A stretch of DNA of 64,000 nucleotides from Bog-473 sp035552095 (GTDB lineage: Bacteria > Actinomycetota > Acidimicrobiia > Acidimicrobiales > RAAP-2). Positions 43,475-52,220 of this stretch are shown piece after piece (positions within the stretch are counted from its first letter, which is position 1; each line of letters opens with the position of its first letter). Under the pieces are notes generated by a model that was not told the DNA's origin, ran no database searches, and saw nothing but the letters and a program-made list of their open reading frames with translations. The stretch covers positions 5,126 through 69,125 of the forward strand of contig DASZMA010000062.1 of assembly GCA_035552095.1 (NCBI GenBank), in the 5' to 3' direction. The translations under genes were made by a program, and so were the position numbers.

Positions 43475-44461
43475 GTGCCCACGCTCGACCGCGGCTTCGA
43501 GGTGTTCACCCGGGAGCAGTGGGCCGCCCTGGGCCACCGCCAGCGCCACCGCCACCCCAACCCCCATCGGGCCGCCAGCACGCTGACGGTGGCCGAGACC
43601 GAGCGACTGGTGGCCACCGGCGAGCCCGTCTCGACCGAGGAGGTGGCCGACGTCTACCTCCCGCTGGCCGAGTTCCTGACCCTGCTGGCCGCCCACCAGC
43701 GGGAGCTCGACCAGCGCATCGGGGCCTTCCTCGGCCAGGATCGCCCGGCCGTGCCGTACATCATCGGGATCGCCGGCAGCGTGGCGGTGGGCAAGAGCAC
43801 CACCGCCCGGATCCTCCAAGCCCTGCTGCGCCAGAGCGCCGGACCGCCCAGTGGCCCCGGACCGCCCAGCGTCGACCTGCTGACCACCGACGGCTTCCTC
43901 TATCCCAACGCCGTCCTCGAAGCCCGCGGCCTCATGGAGCGCAAGGGGTTCCCCGAGAGCTACGACCAGAAGGCCCTCATTGAGGCGTTGGCCGCGATCC
44001 GGGCCGGCCAGGCCGAGGTGGCCACGCCGGTCTACTCCCACCTCTCCTATGACATCGTCCCCGGCCAGGTCCACGTGTTGCGCCGACCGGCCATCGTGAT
44101 CGTGGAGGGGCTCAACGTGCTCGGGGTCAACACCAAGGGGGCCCCGCCCGAGCACGTGGTGGCCTCGGACTTCTTCGATTTCTCCATCTTCGTGGACGCG
44201 GCGGAGGAGGACATCGCCCGCTGGTTCACCGAGCGCCTGCTGGCCCTCCGCTCCACCGTGCTGCAGGAGCCCGACGCCTTCTTCCATCGCTTCGCCGACC
44301 TGCCCGACGACGAGGTGACGGCCATCGCGCGGCAGATCTGGTCCGAGATCAACCTGGTCAACCTGCGTGAGAACGTGGCCCCGACCCGGGGCCGGGCCCA
44401 CCTGGTGCTGGAGAAGGGGCGCGACCACCACGTGTCGCGGGTCCTCCTGCGCCGGACCTGA
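43475..44461 (+). CDS. coaA: type I pantothenate kinase
   Basis: 328 residues from GTG 43475. FTREQWAALGHR, P-loop 101-109 (GSVAVGKST), LLTTDGFLYPN, KGFPESYDQKAL and VEGLNVL match E. coli-type CoaA throughout. It phosphorylates pantothenate, the committed and CoA-regulated step of CoA synthesis. It is followed 35 nt on by an aldehyde dehydrogenase gene. The minus-strand acyl-CoA synthetase diverges from it. Confidence 0.95.
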   Translation: MPTLDRGFEVFTREQWAALGHRQRHRHPNPHRAASTLTVAETERLVATGEPVSTEEVADVYLPLAEFLTLLAAHQRELDQRIGAFLGQDRPAVPYIIGIAGSVAVGKSTTARILQALLRQSAGPPSGPGPPSVDLLTTDGFLYPNAVLEARGLMERKGFPESYDQKALIEALAAIRAGQAEVATPVYSHLSYDIVPGQVHVLRRPAIVIVEGLNVLGVNTKGAPPEHVVASDFFDFSIFVDAAEEDIARWFTERLLALRSTVLQEPDAFFHRFADLPDDEVTAIARQIWSEINLVNLRENVAPTRGRAHLVLEKGRDHHVSRVLLRRT

Positions 44462-44496
44462 ATGAGGACCCCGGCGTCATCGGCAACAATCACTGC

Positions 44497-45873
44497 GTGC
44501 CAAACGAAAACTCCGGCGTGACGACCGTCCGTAACCCGGCCACGGGAGAGGTGATCAGGTCCATCCCGGCCCTGAGCGAGCCCGAGGTCGACGCGGCGAT
44601 CGGGCGCGCCGCCACCGCCTTCGAGACCTGGCGCCAGGTGGCCCCGGGCGACCGGGCCCGCCTCCTCCGTCGCTTCGCCGACGCCGTCGATGCCCACGGC
44701 GAGGAGCTGGCCCAGTTGGAGGTGGCCAACGCCGGCCACGTCGTCGGCAATGCCCGCTGGGAGGCGGGCAACGTGCGCGACGTCCTGGAGTACTACGCCG
44801 CCGCCCCGGAGCGGCACAGCGGCCGCCAGATCCCGGTGGCCGGCGGGGTGGACCTGACCTTTTACGAGCCGCTGGGCGTGGTCGGGATCATTGTGCCGTG
44901 GAACTTCCCCATGGCCATCGCCGGCTGGGGCTTCGCCCCCGCTCTGGCCGCCGGCAACACGGTCGTGCTCAAGCCGGCCGAGCTGACGCCGCTGAGCGCC
45001 CTGCGCATCGGCGAGTTGGGGCTCGAAGCCGGGCTGCCCGAAGGGGTGCTGCAGATCCTGCCCGGCAAGGGCAGCGTGGTGGGGCAGCGCTTCGTGAGCC
45101 ACCCGGCCGTGCGCAAGCTGTGCTTCACCGGCTCCACCGAGGTGGGGCGGACGATCATGGCCGGCTGCGCCGAGCAGATAAAGCGGGTCACCCTGGAACT
45201 GGGCGGCAAGAGCGCCAACGTCGTCTTCGCCGACGCCGACCTGGAGCTGGCGGCCGCCCGGGCCCCCTACGGCGTCTTCGACAATGCGGGTCAGGACTGT
45301 TGCGCCCGCTCCCGCATTTTGGTGGAACGGTCGGGCTACGAGCGCTTCATGGCCCTGCTGGAGCCGGCGGTGGCCGGGGTGACGGTGGGCGACCCGACGC
45401 TGGAAGCGACCGAGATGGGGCCGCTGATTTCCGAGGCGCACCTGGCCTCGGTGGCCTCCTTCGTGCCCGACGACGCGCCGGTCGCCTTCCGCGGCACGTG
45501 CCCCGACGGGCCGGGCAACTGGTTCGCCCCCACCGTGCTGGCCCCGGTCGACCCGGGCGACCGGGCGGCCACCGACGAGATCTTCGGGCCGGTGGTGGTG
45601 GTCATCCCCTTCGACGACGAGGCCGATGCCGTCCGGTTGGCCAACGACGGGCCCTACGGCCTGTCCGGCTCGCTGTGGACCCGCGACATCGGCAAGGCGC
45701 TGCGGGTGGCCCGCGCCATCGAGACGGGCACCCTGTCGGTCAACTCACACTCATCGGTGCGCTACTGGACGCCCTTCGGGGGGGCCAAGCAGTCGGGCAT
45801 CGGCCGCGAACTCGGCCCCGACGCCCTGGACGCTTTCAGCGACGTCAAGAACGTCTTCATCAGCTCCGAGTAA
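44497..45873 (+). CDS. aldehyde dehydrogenase
   Basis: 458 residues from GTG 44497; AACAAT lies 6 nt upstream. VPWNFPMAIAGWGF, KPAELTPLS, Glu234 in LELGGKSAN and the nucleophile Cys268 of GQDCCARSR form the complete site. The length is short by about 20-30 residues at the N-terminus relative to typical ALDHs. An aldehyde and NAD(P)+ are the substrates; gamma-aminobutyraldehyde/succinate-semialdehyde type enzymes are closest in appearance. An SDR gene follows after 67 nt with its own ribosome binding site. Confidence 0.9.
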   Translation: MPNENSGVTTVRNPATGEVIRSIPALSEPEVDAAIGRAATAFETWRQVAPGDRARLLRRFADAVDAHGEELAQLEVANAGHVVGNARWEAGNVRDVLEYYAAAPERHSGRQIPVAGGVDLTFYEPLGVVGIIVPWNFPMAIAGWGFAPALAAGNTVVLKPAELTPLSALRIGELGLEAGLPEGVLQILPGKGSVVGQRFVSHPAVRKLCFTGSTEVGRTIMAGCAEQIKRVTLELGGKSANVVFADADLELAAARAPYGVFDNAGQDCCARSRILVERSGYERFMALLEPAVAGVTVGDPTLEATEMGPLISEAHLASVASFVPDDAPVAFRGTCPDGPGNWFAPTVLAPVDPGDRAATDEIFGPVVVVIPFDDEADAVRLANDGPYGLSGSLWTRDIGKALRVARAIETGTLSVNSHSSVRYWTPFGGAKQSGIGRELGPDALDAFSDVKNVFISSE

Positions 45874-45940
45874 CCGTCCCAGCCGCACTGACTCAGCCCC
45901 ATCGACCACCCAGCCCCATCCCGATCGACAAAGGAGAGCA

Positions 45941-46726
45941 ATGAGCGAGAACACGCCGTACGCCTACCGCCTGGCCGGCAAGGTGGCCGTGATCACCGGG
46001 GGGGCCGGCGGCATCGGCCGGGCCACCGCCGAGCGCTTCGCGGCCGAGGGGGCCAAGGTGGCCGTGGTCGATCTGGACGAGGCCGCCGGCAACGCCGTGG
46101 CCGAGTCGGTCGGGGGCATGTTCGTCCGGGTCGACGTGACGTCCGCCTCCGAGGTGGAAGCCCTGTACGAGGCGGTGTCCACCAAGTACGGCGGTATCGA
46201 CATCTGCTTCAACAACGCCGGCATCAGCCCGCCCGACGACGACTCCATCCTCGAGACCGGCCTGGAGGCCTGGCAGCGGGTCCAGACGGTCAACCTGACG
46301 TCGGTCTACCTGTGCTGCAAGTACGGCATCCCGCACCTGCTGGCCCGGGGCGGGGGATCGGTCATCAACACGGCGTCGTTCGTGGCCACCATGGGCGCGG
46401 CCACCAGCCAGATCAGCTACACGGCCAGCAAGGGCGGCGTGCTGGCCATGTCGCGCGAGCTGGGGGTGCAGTTCGCCCGCCAGGGGGTGCGGGTCAACGC
46501 GCTCAGCCCCGGTCCGGTCAACACCCCGCTACTCCAGGAGCTCTTCGCCAAGGACCCGGAGCGGGCGGCCCGGCGGTTGGTGCACATCCCGATGGGGCGC
46601 TTCGGCGAATCCAGCGAGATCGCCGCCGCGGCGGCGTTCCTGGCCAGTGACGACTCCTCCTTCATGACGGCGTCGAACTTCCTGGTCGACGGCGGGATCT
46701 CGGGGGCCTACGTCACGCCGCTGTAG
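45941..46726 (+). CDS. SDR family oxidoreductase (FabG-like)
   Basis: 261 residues, ATG preceded by AAGGAGAG. ITGGAGGIGRATAERF, NNAGIS, Ser in ASFVATMG, Tyr/Lys in YTASKGG and LSPGPVNTPL are all intact. It is a classical SDR, probably a NAD(P)H carbonyl reductase. It shares direction with the aldehyde dehydrogenase gene, so alcohol and aldehyde oxidation may be paired. Substrate unknown. Confidence 0.88.
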   Translation: MSENTPYAYRLAGKVAVITGGAGGIGRATAERFAAEGAKVAVVDLDEAAGNAVAESVGGMFVRVDVTSASEVEALYEAVSTKYGGIDICFNNAGISPPDDDSILETGLEAWQRVQTVNLTSVYLCCKYGIPHLLARGGGSVINTASFVATMGAATSQISYTASKGGVLAMSRELGVQFARQGVRVNALSPGPVNTPLLQELFAKDPERAARRLVHIPMGRFGESSEIAAAAAFLASDDSSFMTASNFLVDGGISGAYVTPL

Positions 46727-46741
46727 GTGGCGGCGGGAGGA

Positions 46742-46770
46742 TGTACACATTGTGAGGCAGAATGTGTACA
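46742..46770. promoter_or_regulatory. perfect inverted-repeat operator and promoter of the vapBC pair
   Basis: TGTACACATT (46742-46751), a 9-nt spacer and AATGTGTACA (46761-46770) form a perfect 10-9-10 inverted repeat. TACACT at 46767-46772 overlaps its right arm and lies 8 nt from the antitoxin ATG, so it can be the -10 box of a leaderless promoter. An antitoxin-toxin complex bound to the repeat would block this promoter, the usual autoregulation of such loci. Confidence 0.75.
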
Positions 46771-46780
46771 CTTAGCGGGT

Positions 46781-47038
46781 ATGGACGTGGGCATCCGGGA
46801 GTTCCGGAACAAGCTCAGCGACTATCTCGAGCTGGTCCGTCAGGGCGGCGAGCTGGTGGTGACCGATCGGGGTACCGCGGTGGCCCGGGTCGTCCCGGTG
46901 GCCGGGGGCCGCGCGCTCGACCGGCTGATCGACGAGGGTCTGGTGACGCCGGCCGCCAATAAGGCCCGCACCCGGCCGAACAGGCGCGTCCGGGCTCAGG
47001 GTGGGGTCAGCGACCTGGTGGCGGAACAGCGCCGTTGA
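46781..47038 (+). CDS. vapB: Phd/YefM-type antitoxin (VapB)
   Basis: 85 residues. MDVGIREFRNKLSDYLELVRQGGELVVTDRG (first part quoted within limits elsewhere) is the Phd/YefM DNA-binding fold, followed by VARVVPV and a basic C-terminal toxin-binding tail. It binds DNA as a dimer, probably at the inverted repeat directly upstream, and neutralises the PIN toxin encoded next. Its stop TGA overlaps the TTG start of the toxin. Confidence 0.87.
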   Translation: MDVGIREFRNKLSDYLELVRQGGELVVTDRGTAVARVVPVAGGRALDRLIDEGLVTPAANKARTRPNRRVRAQGGVSDLVAEQRR

Positions 47039-47457
47039 TTGTCTACTTCGACACCTCCGGCTTGGTGCCGATCGTGATCGAAGAGGAGGCCAGCGAGCGG
47101 GCGTCCCGCCTGTGGGACGAAGCGGATCGCGTCGTCTCGTCCCGGCTCATCTACGCCGAGGCCCGGACCGCGCTGGCCCGGGCCGGCCGCAGTGCGCGCA
47201 TTGACCCGTCTGGCCTGCGGCGCGCCGTTGGCATCCTGGACGACCTGGTGGAGGAGATCGACCTGGTCGAGGTGACCGACTCGCTCGTCCACCGGGCGGG
47301 CGCGCTGGCGGAACAGCTCAGCCTCCGCGGCTTCGACGCCATCCACCTGGCCTCGGCCGAACTGGTGCACGACGCTGACCTGGTGGTGGCGACCGGGGAT
47401 GGCGCGCTCCGGGCCGCGGCGGCGACCTTGGGGCTCGGGATCGCCCACCTGGACTGA
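47035..47457 (+). CDS. vapC: PIN-domain ribonuclease toxin (VapC)
   Basis: 140 residues from a TTG at 47035 in a TTGA overlap with the antitoxin. Acidic PIN residues are complete: Asp6 (VYFDTSG), Glu42 (YAEARTAL), Asp101 (GFDAIHLASAE) and Asp122 (VATGDGAL), which bind Mg2+ for RNA cleavage. VapC toxins cut tRNA or rRNA when the antitoxin is degraded. The TTG start should keep toxin synthesis below antitoxin synthesis. Confidence 0.9.
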   Translation: MIVYFDTSGLVPIVIEEEASERASRLWDEADRVVSSRLIYAEARTALARAGRSARIDPSGLRRAVGILDDLVEEIDLVEVTDSLVHRAGALAEQLSLRGFDAIHLASAELVHDADLVVATGDGALRAAAATLGLGIAHLD

Positions 47458-47491
47458 GGGCGGCGAGCTGAGGCCGGGCCGTGCGGTTGGC

Positions 47492-48706
47492 TCAGCCGCC
47501 GGTGGGCACGCCGGTGGGCACGGCGGTGGGCGCGGCGGTCGGTGCGGCCAGGTAGGGGCCGGTCGGACCGAAGCCCAGGCGGGCCAGCGCCACCGGGCGG
47601 GGAGGACCGGGGAGGGGGAGGTCGGAGCGGAACGGCGAGTAGAGAAGCCAGACCCCCTCGGCGTCGGTGAACACCGACTCCTCACCGGGACCGGCGCCCT
47701 GGGCGTTGGAGGCCAGGAGGGGGGTGGACGACGTATCGATGCAGGGGCCCAGCGGGCCGGCGCAGGGGGCGACCCCGATGGCGTAGGCCGGCTGGTTGAA
47801 CCAGTTGCCCGAGTAAAAGAGGTAGTAGAGGCCGCGCACCAGCACCAGGTCGGGTGCTTCGACGATCCGGCCCTGCCAGGGCTCATCGGGGCCGAAGATC
47901 CGGGTGGGCTGACCCTCCAGGTGCATGCCATCGGCACTCAGCGGCTGGCTGTAGATGTTGGTGGGGGCGGTCCCGTTCACATCGGAATTCTCGTCGGACT
48001 TCCAGAGCAGGTAGGGGTCACCATTGCTGTCGACGAAGGTGCGCGGGTCGATGGAGCCGCCCTGGGTGCTCTGGCAGATGAGCGGGGTGGCCGCCGACAG
48101 GTAGGGGCCGGCCGGTTTGGTGCTGACGGCGTCGCCGATGCACTCGATCCCGGGGTCCGAGCCCTTCAGGAGGGCGGTGAAGTAGAGCAGGTAGTGGGAG
48201 CCGAAGCGGTGGACGTCGGGGGCCCAGGTCTCCCCGGGCGAGGCCCAGGCCGGCAGGTCGGGCAGGGCGTCGGTGACCGGTCCCCACTGGCCGACCTGCA
48301 CCCCCGAGCGGACGGGCACGTTGGCCGGCACCCGGTCCTGGGAGGTGAAGAGGTAGTGGCGCCCACCCTCGACCAGCATGAAGGGGTCGGGCTGGTCGGC
48401 CCCGGACACAATGGTCGTCCCCGGGTGGGCCGGGTCGGTGGCCGTCGGCGGCTCGAAGTACGGGGTGCGCAGCCCGATGGCGGCATCACCGGTTGCCGCT
48501 CCCAGCTGGCTGATCGGCGCCAGCGTCACGTGGTCGGTCCCAGCGTTGGTCCCGGTCCCGGTTCCGGCGGGGGGCGCACTGGCGTTGGCCGAACCGAGCA
48601 CCGAGATGGCCGTGGCGGCCAGGGCGAGGGCGAGCGCGGAGAGAATGGCCACGAAGGCGAGGGCAGCGCGGGGGGACCGCGGCCGGGAGCGGAACCGGTT
48701 CAGCAT
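47492..48706 (-). CDS. secreted glycoside hydrolase family 43 protein
   Basis: 404 residues from ATG 48706. An N-terminal signal/anchor helix (about 14-38) and a Gly/Thr linker precede a five-blade propeller. The GH43 acidic residues are visible: Asp107 (QPDPFM), Asp220 (SIDPRTFVDSNGDPYLLW) and Glu283 (RIVEAPDLVL), with WAPDV (Asp164) between. Such enzymes cleave arabinan or xylan side chains. The C-terminus has Ala/Pro/Thr repeats. The window also encodes UDP-xylose synthesis, but no link is shown. The 5' side holds a structured region. Confidence 0.83.
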   Translation of the reverse strand: MLNRFRSRPRSPRAALAFVAILSALALALAATAISVLGSANASAPPAGTGTGTNAGTDHVTLAPISQLGAATGDAAIGLRTPYFEPPTATDPAHPGTTIVSGADQPDPFMLVEGGRHYLFTSQDRVPANVPVRSGVQVGQWGPVTDALPDLPAWASPGETWAPDVHRFGSHYLLYFTALLKGSDPGIECIGDAVSTKPAGPYLSAATPLICQSTQGGSIDPRTFVDSNGDPYLLWKSDENSDVNGTAPTNIYSQPLSADGMHLEGQPTRIFGPDEPWQGRIVEAPDLVLVRGLYYLFYSGNWFNQPAYAIGVAPCAGPLGPCIDTSSTPLLASNAQGAGPGEESVFTDAEGVWLLYSPFRSDLPLPGPPRPVALARLGFGPTGPYLAAPTAAPTAVPTGVPTGG

Positions 48707-49243
48707 GGGGATGAGTTGGGGATTGCCGTGGTGTGGGTTGGGGACGACGGATGAAAAGGTGGGGAGAACATCTGGATTTCGCGAATTGTCATTGACCTTG
48801 TGGGTCGGGAAGCGCAATCTGAAAACAGTTCGGAAACGGAAGCCCGCCGAACCCCAACCGAGCACCGCAAGGTGGGAGGAAGGGAAGCCGGAAGGAACGC
48901 CGCAAGGCGGACCCGAAGGTGGCCGAGAGAACGCCGCAAGGCCGGATCGAGGGTCGGCTTTGAGTCCCGCAAGGGGCTCGCGGCCGGAGCGGGTGAAAGA
49001 CTCCGACAACAGACGGACCGTGTTGCGGAAAGGTGACTTCCCTGGAGTCGCCGGACCAGGCTCGGGGAGGGATTGTCCGACACGATCCCGACACGACGCC
49101 GGCGGGTCGTCTCAGATGCAGCCCCGAGGAGCACGGGAGGCTTTGGCCGAACGGTTACTCGGGGTTGCGTCGCGTCTGGACCCACACCCCGGTTCCGTCC
49201 CACACGGTGATAACGGCGTGCTGCGCGCAAACCCGCGAAGTTC
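48707..49243. other. 537-bp non-coding gap with many hairpins
   Basis: Between the start of the GH43 gene and the end of the nucleotidyltransferase gene I find no credible ORF. Besides the 34-nt array it has further stems: GGTGACT/AGTCGCC (49032-49052), GGGAT/ATCCC (49069-49089), ACGAC/GTCGT (49093-49110) and CCCCGAG/CTCGGGG (49122-49164). Both strands are possible: + as an independent RNA, or - as the 5' leader of GH43. Small frames here lack codon bias. Confidence 0.45.
48829..48999 (+). repeat. 34-nt-period tandem hairpins with GNRA loops (candidate structured RNA)
   Basis: Five loops, GAAA at 48833 and GCAA at 48867, 48902, 48936 and 48969, are spaced 34, 35, 34 and 33 nt. Each is closed by a GC stem: CACC/GGTG (48863-48874), CGCC/GGCG (48898-48909), GCC/GGC (48933-48942) and GAGTCCC/GGGGCTC (48962-48979). 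Units 2 and 3 share CGCCGCAAGGC exactly. Compensating stem changes with constant loops suggest selection on RNA structure on the + strand. No known RNA class or protein fits. Confidence 0.5.
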
Positions 49244-50107
49244 TCAGCCGGCGGCGGCCCAGAGGCGGGCCGCCCGCTCGCCCCGGCCGACCTGGCGGTT
49301 GAGCTCGGCCTGGACCAGGGGGAGGTCCTCGGGGTGGGTGACCCCGATACAGCGGTCGGCGGTCGGCAGCACGGAGAAGGGGGCCGAATCCAGGGCACCC
49401 GCCACCACCTCGGGCAGCAGTACCTCGGCGTCCTCGGAGGCGCCGGTGGCGGCCGCCATGGCGGCCCGCAGCGTCTGGTGGAACGCCGGGGTGAAGCCCC
49501 ACAGGTTCATCGACACCCGGGCGTCCGGTGGGAGCTGCGCCGGCTGGAGGCCGTCAGCTGACGTGAAGGCGCCGTCACCGGTGGCGCTGACCTGGCGCCG
49601 CTCATCGACCCCGAGCAACTGGCCCTCGGCGCCCACCCGGCAGATGCCCCGGGTGACGGCGGCCGGGCCCACAATGGCGTTGGCCAGGAGGTAGCCGACC
49701 AGGGCGTTGGACGGCTCGGTCCCGCTCAGGTGCCGGGCCAGCAGGGCACAGGCCGCCTGCCCGTAAATGTCGTCGGCGTTCCCCACCCCGTACGGCGTGT
49801 CGCCCACATGGTCGGAGGCGGAGAGCACGGCGTGGACGGTGCCCAGCGGCGCCTCCTGCAGGGCGAAGCGGACATCGACGCTGGTGGGCCAGGTGCGCTC
49901 GACGTGGTAGCGGATGGCCGGGCCGGTGGACGGGCCGAGCACCAGGACGACGGTGCCGAAGCCGGCGGCCACGGCGTCGCTGGCCACCAGATCGATCACG
50001 GCCTCGCCGTGCGGCCCGACCGGGGCCAGAGGCTTGACGCCCCCGTACCGGCGGGCCCGACCGCCCGCCAGGATGACGAGCGAAGGTCCCTTGCCTGCCG
50101 CGCTCAC
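49244..50107 (-). CDS. nucleotidyltransferase (NTP_transferase fold)
   Basis: 287 residues from GTG 50107 in a GTGA overlap with the KAS III stop. N-terminal VILAGGRARRYGGVKPLAPVG is the nucleotide-binding loop, QEAPLGTVHAVLSA and VGNADDIYG give the substrate and metal Asp. Sugar-phosphate or phospho-alcohol nucleotidylyltransferases share this fold. Its overlap with a KAS III gene is unusual and suggests work in a common pathway such as a lipid-linked product. The substrate cannot be named. Confidence 0.78.
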   Translation of the reverse strand: MSAAGKGPSLVILAGGRARRYGGVKPLAPVGPHGEAVIDLVASDAVAAGFGTVVLVLGPSTGPAIRYHVERTWPTSVDVRFALQEAPLGTVHAVLSASDHVGDTPYGVGNADDIYGQAACALLARHLSGTEPSNALVGYLLANAIVGPAAVTRGICRVGAEGQLLGVDERRQVSATGDGAFTSADGLQPAQLPPDARVSMNLWGFTPAFHQTLRAAMAAATGASEDAEVLLPEVVAGALDSAPFSVLPTADRCIGVTHPEDLPLVQAELNRQVGRGERAARLWAAAG

Positions 50108-51030
50108 CCGCCCCAGCGCAACACGGCGCTGGCCCAGGTCATGCCGCCGCCGAACCCGGTCAGGAGGAGATGATCCCCGTCGTGCACCCGGCCGGCGCTG
50201 ATGGCGTCGTGCAAGGCCAGGGGAATGGAGGCCGAGGAGGTGTTGCCGTAGCGGTCGATGACCACCACCGTGCGCTCCTCGGGGATGCCCAGGCGCTGGC
50301 AGGCCGCCACAATGATGCGCAGGTTGGCCTGGTGGGGCACCAGCAGCGACACGTCGTCGGGGCCCAGCCCGGCGTCGGCCATGGCCCGCTCGGCCGACTC
50401 GACCACCACCCGGACCGCCTTGCGGAAGACCTCTTTGCCGTCCATGTAGAGGGTGCCGCCGTGCTCGCACTTGAGCAGATGGCGCAGCGACCCGTCCGAG
50501 TTCAGGTTCCAGCTGAGCAGGCTCCCGGGCCCCTCCACCGGCTCGACCACCACGGCCCCGGCGCCGTCACCCACGATGATGGCGATGGCCCGATCGTCCA
50601 TGTCGGTGATCCGCGACAGGGTCTCGGAGCCGATGAGCAGGATGGGCCCCGACCCGGCGCCGATGAGGCCGGCCACGGTCACCAGGCCGTAGACGAAGCC
50701 CGAGCAGGCCGCGTTGATATCGAAGGCGCCACCCTTGATGCCCAGCGCGTTCTGGACGGTGGGCGCCGTGCCCGGGACGATGCCGTCGGGGGTGGTGGTG
50801 GCCAGCACCACGTGCGCGATGTCGGCCGCCGTCAGCCCGGCCTGGGCGATGGCGTTCTGCCCCGCCTCAATGGCCAACCCCGAGGTGGTGCCGCCGATGC
50901 GCCGTTCCTTGATGCCGGTGCGCTCGACGATCCAGGCGTCGCTGGTGTCCAGGCTGACCGCCATGTCGTCGTTGGTCACCACCTTGTCCGGCAGGGCGAT
51001 GCCCCACCCGGTGATGCGGATGCCGGTCAC
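50104..51030 (-). CDS. fabH: 3-oxoacyl-ACP synthase III (KAS III-like)
   Basis: 308 residues from GTG 51030 (GTGA overlap with the thiolase stop). The FabH triad is complete: Cys109 (NAACSGF), His233 (PHQAN) and Asn263 (YGNTSSASIP). FabH condenses acyl-CoA with malonyl-ACP. Gene context (SCP-x-like thiolase, LLM oxidase, nucleotidyltransferase) is not that of a fatty acid synthesis cluster, so it may be a secondary KAS III such as one in a polyketide-like or lipid-modification route. Confidence 0.88.
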   Translation of the reverse strand: MTGIRITGWGIALPDKVVTNDDMAVSLDTSDAWIVERTGIKERRIGGTTSGLAIEAGQNAIAQAGLTAADIAHVVLATTTPDGIVPGTAPTVQNALGIKGGAFDINAACSGFVYGLVTVAGLIGAGSGPILLIGSETLSRITDMDDRAIAIIVGDGAGAVVVEPVEGPGSLLSWNLNSDGSLRHLLKCEHGGTLYMDGKEVFRKAVRVVVESAERAMADAGLGPDDVSLLVPHQANLRIIVAACQRLGIPEERTVVVIDRYGNTSSASIPLALHDAISAGRVHDGDHLLLTGFGGGMTWASAVLRWGG

Positions 51031-52220
51031 GCCGAGCCGGCGCGCACGGCGTGGATGCCGACGAAGCCGGCGTCGCCTTCGATGATGCCGCCCGTGTTCA
51101 CGCACAGGCCCAACCGGGCCCCGTTGACCTGGCGGGCGCCGGCCCGGCCCCGGAATTGCGTGGCCAGCTCGACCACCTGGGCCAACCCGGTGGCGCCGAG
51201 GGGGTGCCCCCGCCCGACCAGGCCGCCGCTCGAGTTCACCACCAGGCCGGCCGAGTCCACGCCGGTCCGCCCGGCCTCGGTGGCCGGTCCGGCGTCACCC
51301 AGGGCGAACAGGCCGAGGGACTCGAGGGCGTAAATCTCCTCGGCCGCCGTGGCGTCGTGCAGCTCGACCAGATCGAAGTCCGCCGGGCCGAAGCCACCGG
51401 CCGCCCAGGCCGCCTCCGCCGCCTGGGCCAGGCGGTCGTGATAGTCGAGCAGTCCATTTCCCGAGCGCGCCACCGAGCCGATGATACGGGGGGCCGAGGC
51501 CGGCGCCGGAACGGACGGGCCGGCCACCACCACGGCGGCGGCCCCGTCGGTGAACGAGCTGCACATGAGCCGGGTCAGCACGCCGGCCACCTGGGGGGAG
51601 GCCAGCACCTCCTCAATGGTGGCCGTGCGCTGGCACTGGGCCAGCGGGTTGCGCGAGGCGTGGTCGAAGGCCTTGACGGCGGCGGCGGCGATGTGCCGGG
51701 GTGTGACCCCCCGGTCCTCCATGATCCGTTGGGCCCACGAGTTGTTGAGCCCCATCAAAATGCTGCCGGCCGGGTTGTCATCGGCGTGCCGGCGGTCGTG
51801 CAGATCGTGGCGGTAGTCGGCCGGCAGGCCGTCCTCAATCCCGGCCATGGTCTCGGACCGGTTGCCGGTCCACATCTTCTCGACCCCGAGGGCCAGCACC
51901 GGCCGGTCCTGGGCGGCCGCCACCATGGTGGCCAGGTGGAGGGCGGAGCTGCCGCCGGCGCACGAGTTGTCGACGTTGATGATGGCCACGTCGCTCAGGC
52001 CGGCCTTGCGCAGCCAGGTCTGGCCCCGGACGCAGGCCTGGTCGCTCAGGCGCCCGGCCATGGCGTTGCCCATGATGACCAGCCCGAGCTCGTGGGGCTC
52101 GATCCCGGCGTCGGCCAGCGCCTCGTGGGTGGCCTGGTAGGCCATGGTCTCGGGGGTGAGGTCACGCCGGCTCATGTCGGTCATGCCGGTGCCCAGGATG
52201 GCGACTTCGGTGAAGCTCAT
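51027..52220 (-). CDS. acetyl-CoA acetyltransferase-like / SCP-x-type thiolase
   Basis: 397 residues, start ATG 52220 overlapping the LLM stop (ATGA). The acyl-enzyme Cys is in DNSCAGGSSALH, further thiolase motifs are VELHDATAAEE and RGHPLGATGLAQ, and a second active-site Cys is in LCVNTGG. The ELHDA motif is typical of lipid-transfer (SCP-x) thiolases acting on branched or steroid side chains. It condenses or cleaves 3-ketoacyl-CoA. It is between LLM and KAS III genes in one tightly overlapping unit. Confidence 0.9.
   Translation of the reverse strand: MSFTEVAILGTGMTDMSRRDLTPETMAYQATHEALADAGIEPHELGLVIMGNAMAGRLSDQACVRGQTWLRKAGLSDVAIINVDNSCAGGSSALHLATMVAAAQDRPVLALGVEKMWTGNRSETMAGIEDGLPADYRHDLHDRRHADDNPAGSILMGLNNSWAQRIMEDRGVTPRHIAAAAVKAFDHASRNPLAQCQRTATIEEVLASPQVAGVLTRLMCSSFTDGAAAVVVAGPSVPAPASAPRIIGSVARSGNGLLDYHDRLAQAAEAAWAAGGFGPADFDLVELHDATAAEEIYALESLGLFALGDAGPATEAGRTGVDSAGLVVNSSGGLVGRGHPLGATGLAQVVELATQFRGRAGARQVNGARLGLCVNTGGIIEGDAGFVGIHAVRAGSA

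Noticed and set aside
48789..49094. Minus-strand 101-codon frame in the non-coding gap
   Set aside because: Cys/Pro/Arg-rich with no start context or homology feature; the region is dominated by hairpins.
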